The position numbers were made by a program, and so were the translations under genes. The notes below the pieces were generated by a model. The model searched no databases. It was not told where the DNA came from and saw nothing but the letters and a program-made list of their open reading frames with translations. 64,000 nt of DNA from Mesorhizobium xinjiangense (GTDB lineage Bacteria > Pseudomonadota > Alphaproteobacteria > Rhizobiales > Rhizobiaceae): the NCBI RefSeq assembly GCF_009749525.1, contig NZ_WOAC01000017.1, positions 1-64,000 on the forward strand, read 5' to 3'. Positions 62,281 to 64,000 of the stretch are shown here, in pieces. Each line of letters starts with the position of its first letter. The stretch's first letter is position 1.

Positions 62281-62346
62281 CGGCGTACGCCTCTCTCTAG
62301 TAACAGGGTATTAATGACCCTAAGTCATTGTTTTCTTTATGGCCCC
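62281..62346 (-). promoter_or_regulatory. T7/SP6-like phage promoter candidate 1
   Basis: First of two direct repeats 107 bp apart. On the minus strand its core (62313-62291) reads TAATACCCTGTTACTAGAGA followed by GAG, sharing TAATAC and an ACTA...GAGAG start region with the T7 promoter type. It points toward the phage-like genes at 61707-59475. Confidence 0.5.
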
Positions 62347-62387
62347 GTGCGCATCCGTGTTGCCTAGACCATTTGTCGGAATCGTAG

Positions 62388-62452
62388 CGGCGTACGTCTC
62401 TCTCTAATAGCCACCTATTGATGGCCCTAAGTAATTGTTTTTATTGGGGCCA
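62388..62452 (-). promoter_or_regulatory. T7/SP6-like phage promoter candidate 2
   Basis: Second repeat unit. The minus-strand core (62420-62398) reads CAATAGGTGGCTATTAGAGA followed by GAG, close to the SP6 promoter type (TAGGTG..., TATAGAAGAG). Both units share upstream CTTAGGG.CAT and downstream CGTACGCCG. Confidence 0.5.
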
Positions 62453-63008
62453 CCATTTTGCCTCTCGACGCGGCCCATTCTGAGCCGTGCCTTGGCTGCC
62501 GCCCCCGTGCCCCCTCAAATGCCAGCCTATTAACTGCATGTTCCGCTAGCCTGCCCTGCGCAATATAAGCTCTAGCTGCGACACGAGGCCCCGACCCTTC
62601 GGCGTCAATGCGAAGACCTTCTTGCGGCGGTTGTCGGGGTTCTCCCGCGTTTCCACCAAGCCCAGGCCCGGCTTCCCGGTGCGGTACCCGTAGCCGAGAT
62701 ACCTCAAGTGCTGCGACACGGTGGTCGGCGTCATACTGCGTCCCCTCATCGTCCTTATGGAGCCGGTGACGCATCGCTTCCGCCTGGATAGGATCGTTGG
62801 ATGCTAGGGCCTTTTCGGCGGCGGCGATGATTGCCTTGAGCCGTGCCACGACGGGCCATTTACGCTCGTCGGCTTCCTTGAGACTGTCGGTGTGGAGCGG
62901 GTGAGTGAGCTTGCCCCGTCCCACCAAATCGCGGACCCTAGCGGGCACCTTGACGCGGACGCGCCACTGTTGTCCGTGCCACTCCAGATATTGCTTTGGA
63001 TTCGCCAT
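62427..63008 (-). pseudogene. Truncated phage tyrosine integrase (N-terminal stub)
   Basis: From the ATG at 63008 about 88 residues resemble the N terminus of phage-type tyrosine integrases: ANPKQYLEWHGQQWRVRVKV, PARVRDLVGRGKLTHPL, DSLKEADERKWPVVARLKAI. The similarity ends near 62740, where the frame runs into the winged-helix fragment read in another phase; the frame stays open to 62427 by chance. The core-binding and catalytic (R-H-R-Y) domains are absent. Location just inside attR, transcribed inward, is the expected place for the integrase of this island. Confidence 0.7.
62546..62749 (-). pseudogene. MarR-like winged-helix regulator, C-terminal fragment
   Basis: A 67-codon frame containing TPTTVSQHLRYLGYGY, GLVETRENPDNRRKKVFALT and PKGRGLVSQLELI, the recognition helix, wing and final helix of a MarR-type regulator. 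The first helices of the domain are missing because its 5' side runs straight into the integrase stub. It could be translated from ATG 62734 but would be an incomplete DNA-binding domain. Confidence 0.6.
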
Positions 63009-63018
63009 TCCGCCCCTC

Positions 63019-63040
63019 GGTGCCCCAATATGGTGCCCCA
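63019..63040 (+). promoter_or_regulatory. Paired GGTGCCCCA sites (right arm)
   Basis: GGTGCCCCA at 63019-63027 and 63032-63040, starts 13 bp apart, matches the left pair at 56767-56788 in sequence, spacing and orientation. It lies upstream of the integrase stub and about 65 bp from attR. Confidence 0.6.
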
Positions 63041-63104
63041 CGGTTGTGCTGGAAGTGGCTGAAAGTCAAGTGCTCAAAGGCGTCCGGTGGTGCGGGAGAG
63101 AGTG

Positions 63105-63121
63105 TCCCCCCCTCTCCGCCA
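63105..63121 (+). repeat. attR core: 17-bp direct repeat
   Basis: A perfect copy of the last 17 bases of tRNA-Ser (TCCCCCCCTCTCCGCCA) with no other tRNA sequence around it, so it is a duplicated attachment core and not a second gene. Confidence 0.9.
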
Positions 63122-63586
63122 TTTCAATTGATTTTATTGACTTTTTCTCTATTTTTCACCGAATGACATAACGGTGGATGGCTGTATCCGGTCGCGTGGT
63201 TTTTCGATCTGTCAGCGGCATTTTCAGTGGCCGGCTTCTTTGGGCAACAGCAATCCATGCTATTTTTAACATGTCGGTGCTCTCACCTGCTCAAAGCCCC
63301 CTATGCCCATTCTAGAATATGACGAAACAAGGAGCCCGCCAATACGCTCGAAAGCGAAGCATTGGCGCCGCGCTTCATCCCGCATGGTTCGCCAGCGCTC
63401 AAATCGGCCGTCCGGCGAACGGTTTTCAGTGCAAAACAATAAGTCATTTGTGCGCCGGTGCCCTGCGCCCTACCTGCTCGACAGGTGGTGCTTCACGGCC
63501 CCTATCGGCTGATGCCGGGGCGTTTGCCCATCAGGCAGATGAAGCCGCTGCAGGATCGTGTCGTGCAAGGGATAAGGGAGCCTTTC
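63122..63586. other. Intergenic stretch with no supported gene
   Basis: The 465 bases from attR to the BA14K gene contain an AT-rich start (TTGATTTTATTGACTTTTTC) and short chance frames only. No RNA gene, terminator or repeat was identified. Confidence 0.6.
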
Positions 63587-64000
63587 ATGAAGACATTAGG
63601 TCTGTTCGTTGCGTTGGCGCTGGCATTGACCGGCCAGGCCGGATTGGCGAGCGCCGATCCGTGGAAGAATGGAGGCGGCCATGGACGGTGGGAGCGGCAC
63701 GGCCACCAGAAATGGCACAGGGAGACCCACCGCCATTACCGCGAACACCGCGGCGAGCGGCGCGGCCATTGGAAGGGTTATCGCGGCTACCGTGAATATC
63801 GCCCCGGCTACCGTCGCAACGACGATGGCTGGTGGTACCCGCTGGCAGCCTTCGGCGCCGGCGTTATTATCGGCAATGCGATCAACCAGCCGGCGCCCGG
63901 CCAGCGCTCCGCGCCGGCCTATCGCTCCGCCGGCAATGCCCATGTCGACTGGTGCTACAGCCGTTATCGGTCATATCGCGCCTATGACGATACGTTCCAG
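63587..64000 (+). CDS. BA14K family protein (3' end outside window)
   Basis: The first 138 codons of a gene that leaves the window. A signal peptide ([19 protein letters not shown]) is followed by a His/Arg/Tyr-rich region ([20 protein letters not shown]), a short membrane-like segment ([18 protein letters not shown]) and the family signature [20 protein letters not shown], which is nearly the end of BA14K proteins. Members are secreted or membrane-linked; Brucella BA14K is an immunoreactive, lectin-like protein. About 10-15 residues should remain beyond the window. CCTTTC-spaced AGGGAG precedes the ATG. Confidence 0.9.
   Translation, partial: MKTLGLFVALALALTGQAGLASADPWKNGGGHGRWERHGHQKWHRETHRHYREHRGERRGHWKGYRGYREYRPGYRRNDDGWWYPLAAFGAGVIIGNAINQPAPGQRSAPAYRSAGNAHVDWCYSRYRSYRAYDDTFQ

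Larger units (their letters stand above)
56705..63121. mobile_element. Decayed integrative phage-like island at tRNA-Ser
   Basis: A 6.4-kb insert between two perfect 17-bp copies of the tRNA-Ser 3' end. It has AT-richer and oddly composed genes compared with the core: a membrane protein, a serine recombinase, a TIGR02391/Ymh protein, a phage virion-like protein, a probable deletion remnant, T7/SP6-like promoter repeats, and an integrase stub beside the right end. The loss of the integrase catalytic domain predicts that it can no longer excise by itself. The virion gene and promoters point to a T7-like podovirus ancestor; this last step is inference. Confidence 0.85.

Noticed and set aside
63319-63795. 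A 158-codon + strand frame overlapping the BA14K gene
   Set aside because: Different frame from the clear BA14K signal peptide and signature; the composition is that of a shadow.

Overview
The window is GC-rich chromosomal DNA of an alphaproteobacterium of the order Hyphomicrobiales (Rhizobiales), most like the Phyllobacteriaceae (Mesorhizobium/Nitratireductor type). The clues are the F1-only ATP synthase operon atpHAGDC, a long L21 protein with a C-terminal helix-hairpin-helix tail, an AtpD with an Ala/Lys-rich N-terminal extension, Usg, DUF1244 and BA14K proteins, and the order rplU-rpmA-obgE-proB-proA-nadD-rsfS-rlmH-envC-ctpA-deacetylase-rppH. The genus is an inference.

Layout. 1-3.6 kb: an intergenic repeat pair, pyruvate kinase with a DUF1036 protein, N-formylglutamate amidohydrolase and DUF1244. 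3.6-4.6 kb: an AT-richer patch with a small membrane protein and a broken VasI/TagO-family gene. 4.7-11.5 kb: an acetyltransferase, an ABC-F ATPase and a thiamine locus (thiN, then divergently a TPP riboswitch and thiBPQ). 11.6-18.6 kb: M48 lipoprotein peptidase, acetyl-CoA synthetase, usg, aldo/keto reductase and MFS pump. 18.7-24.8 kb: LysR regulator, glycerol-3-phosphate importer ugpBAEC and a PLP-binding protein. 24.9-33.3 kb: leuS-lptE-acyltransferase, transaldolase, priA and small proteins. 33.4-38.6 kb: atpHAGDC. 38.6-43.5 kb: small accessory genes, including a cytochrome P460-like protein divergent from a LysR regulator. 43.7-56.3 kb: cell-envelope, RNA-decay, ribosome-assembly and proline-synthesis genes.

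56.6-63.1 kb is the most unusual part. An intact tRNA-Ser(CGA) is followed by a 6.4-kb island bounded by perfect 17-bp copies of the tRNA 3' end. Inside each boundary lies a pair of GGTGCCCCA nonamers with identical 13-bp spacing, which look like integrase arm-type sites. The island holds an N-terminal integrase stub joined to a winged-helix gene tail, two approximately 66-bp repeats whose minus strand resembles T7/SP6-class single-subunit RNA polymerase promoters, and a large phage-like virion protein lacking its normal beginning. It also carries three apparently intact genes: a serine recombinase, a TIGR02391/Ymh-family protein and a membrane protein. I read it as a decayed integrative T7-like podovirus prophage that has lost its integrase core and most structural genes but kept some cargo. 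The chromosome resumes at 63.1 kb with a BA14K-family gene that runs off the window.

Two families of dispersed intergenic repeats (A, about 102 bp; B, about 110 bp with two hairpins) and two short-period inverted repeat arrays (8-bp period at thiN/thiB, 7-bp period between atpD and atpC) run through the core region. Family B sits at or just after stop codons.
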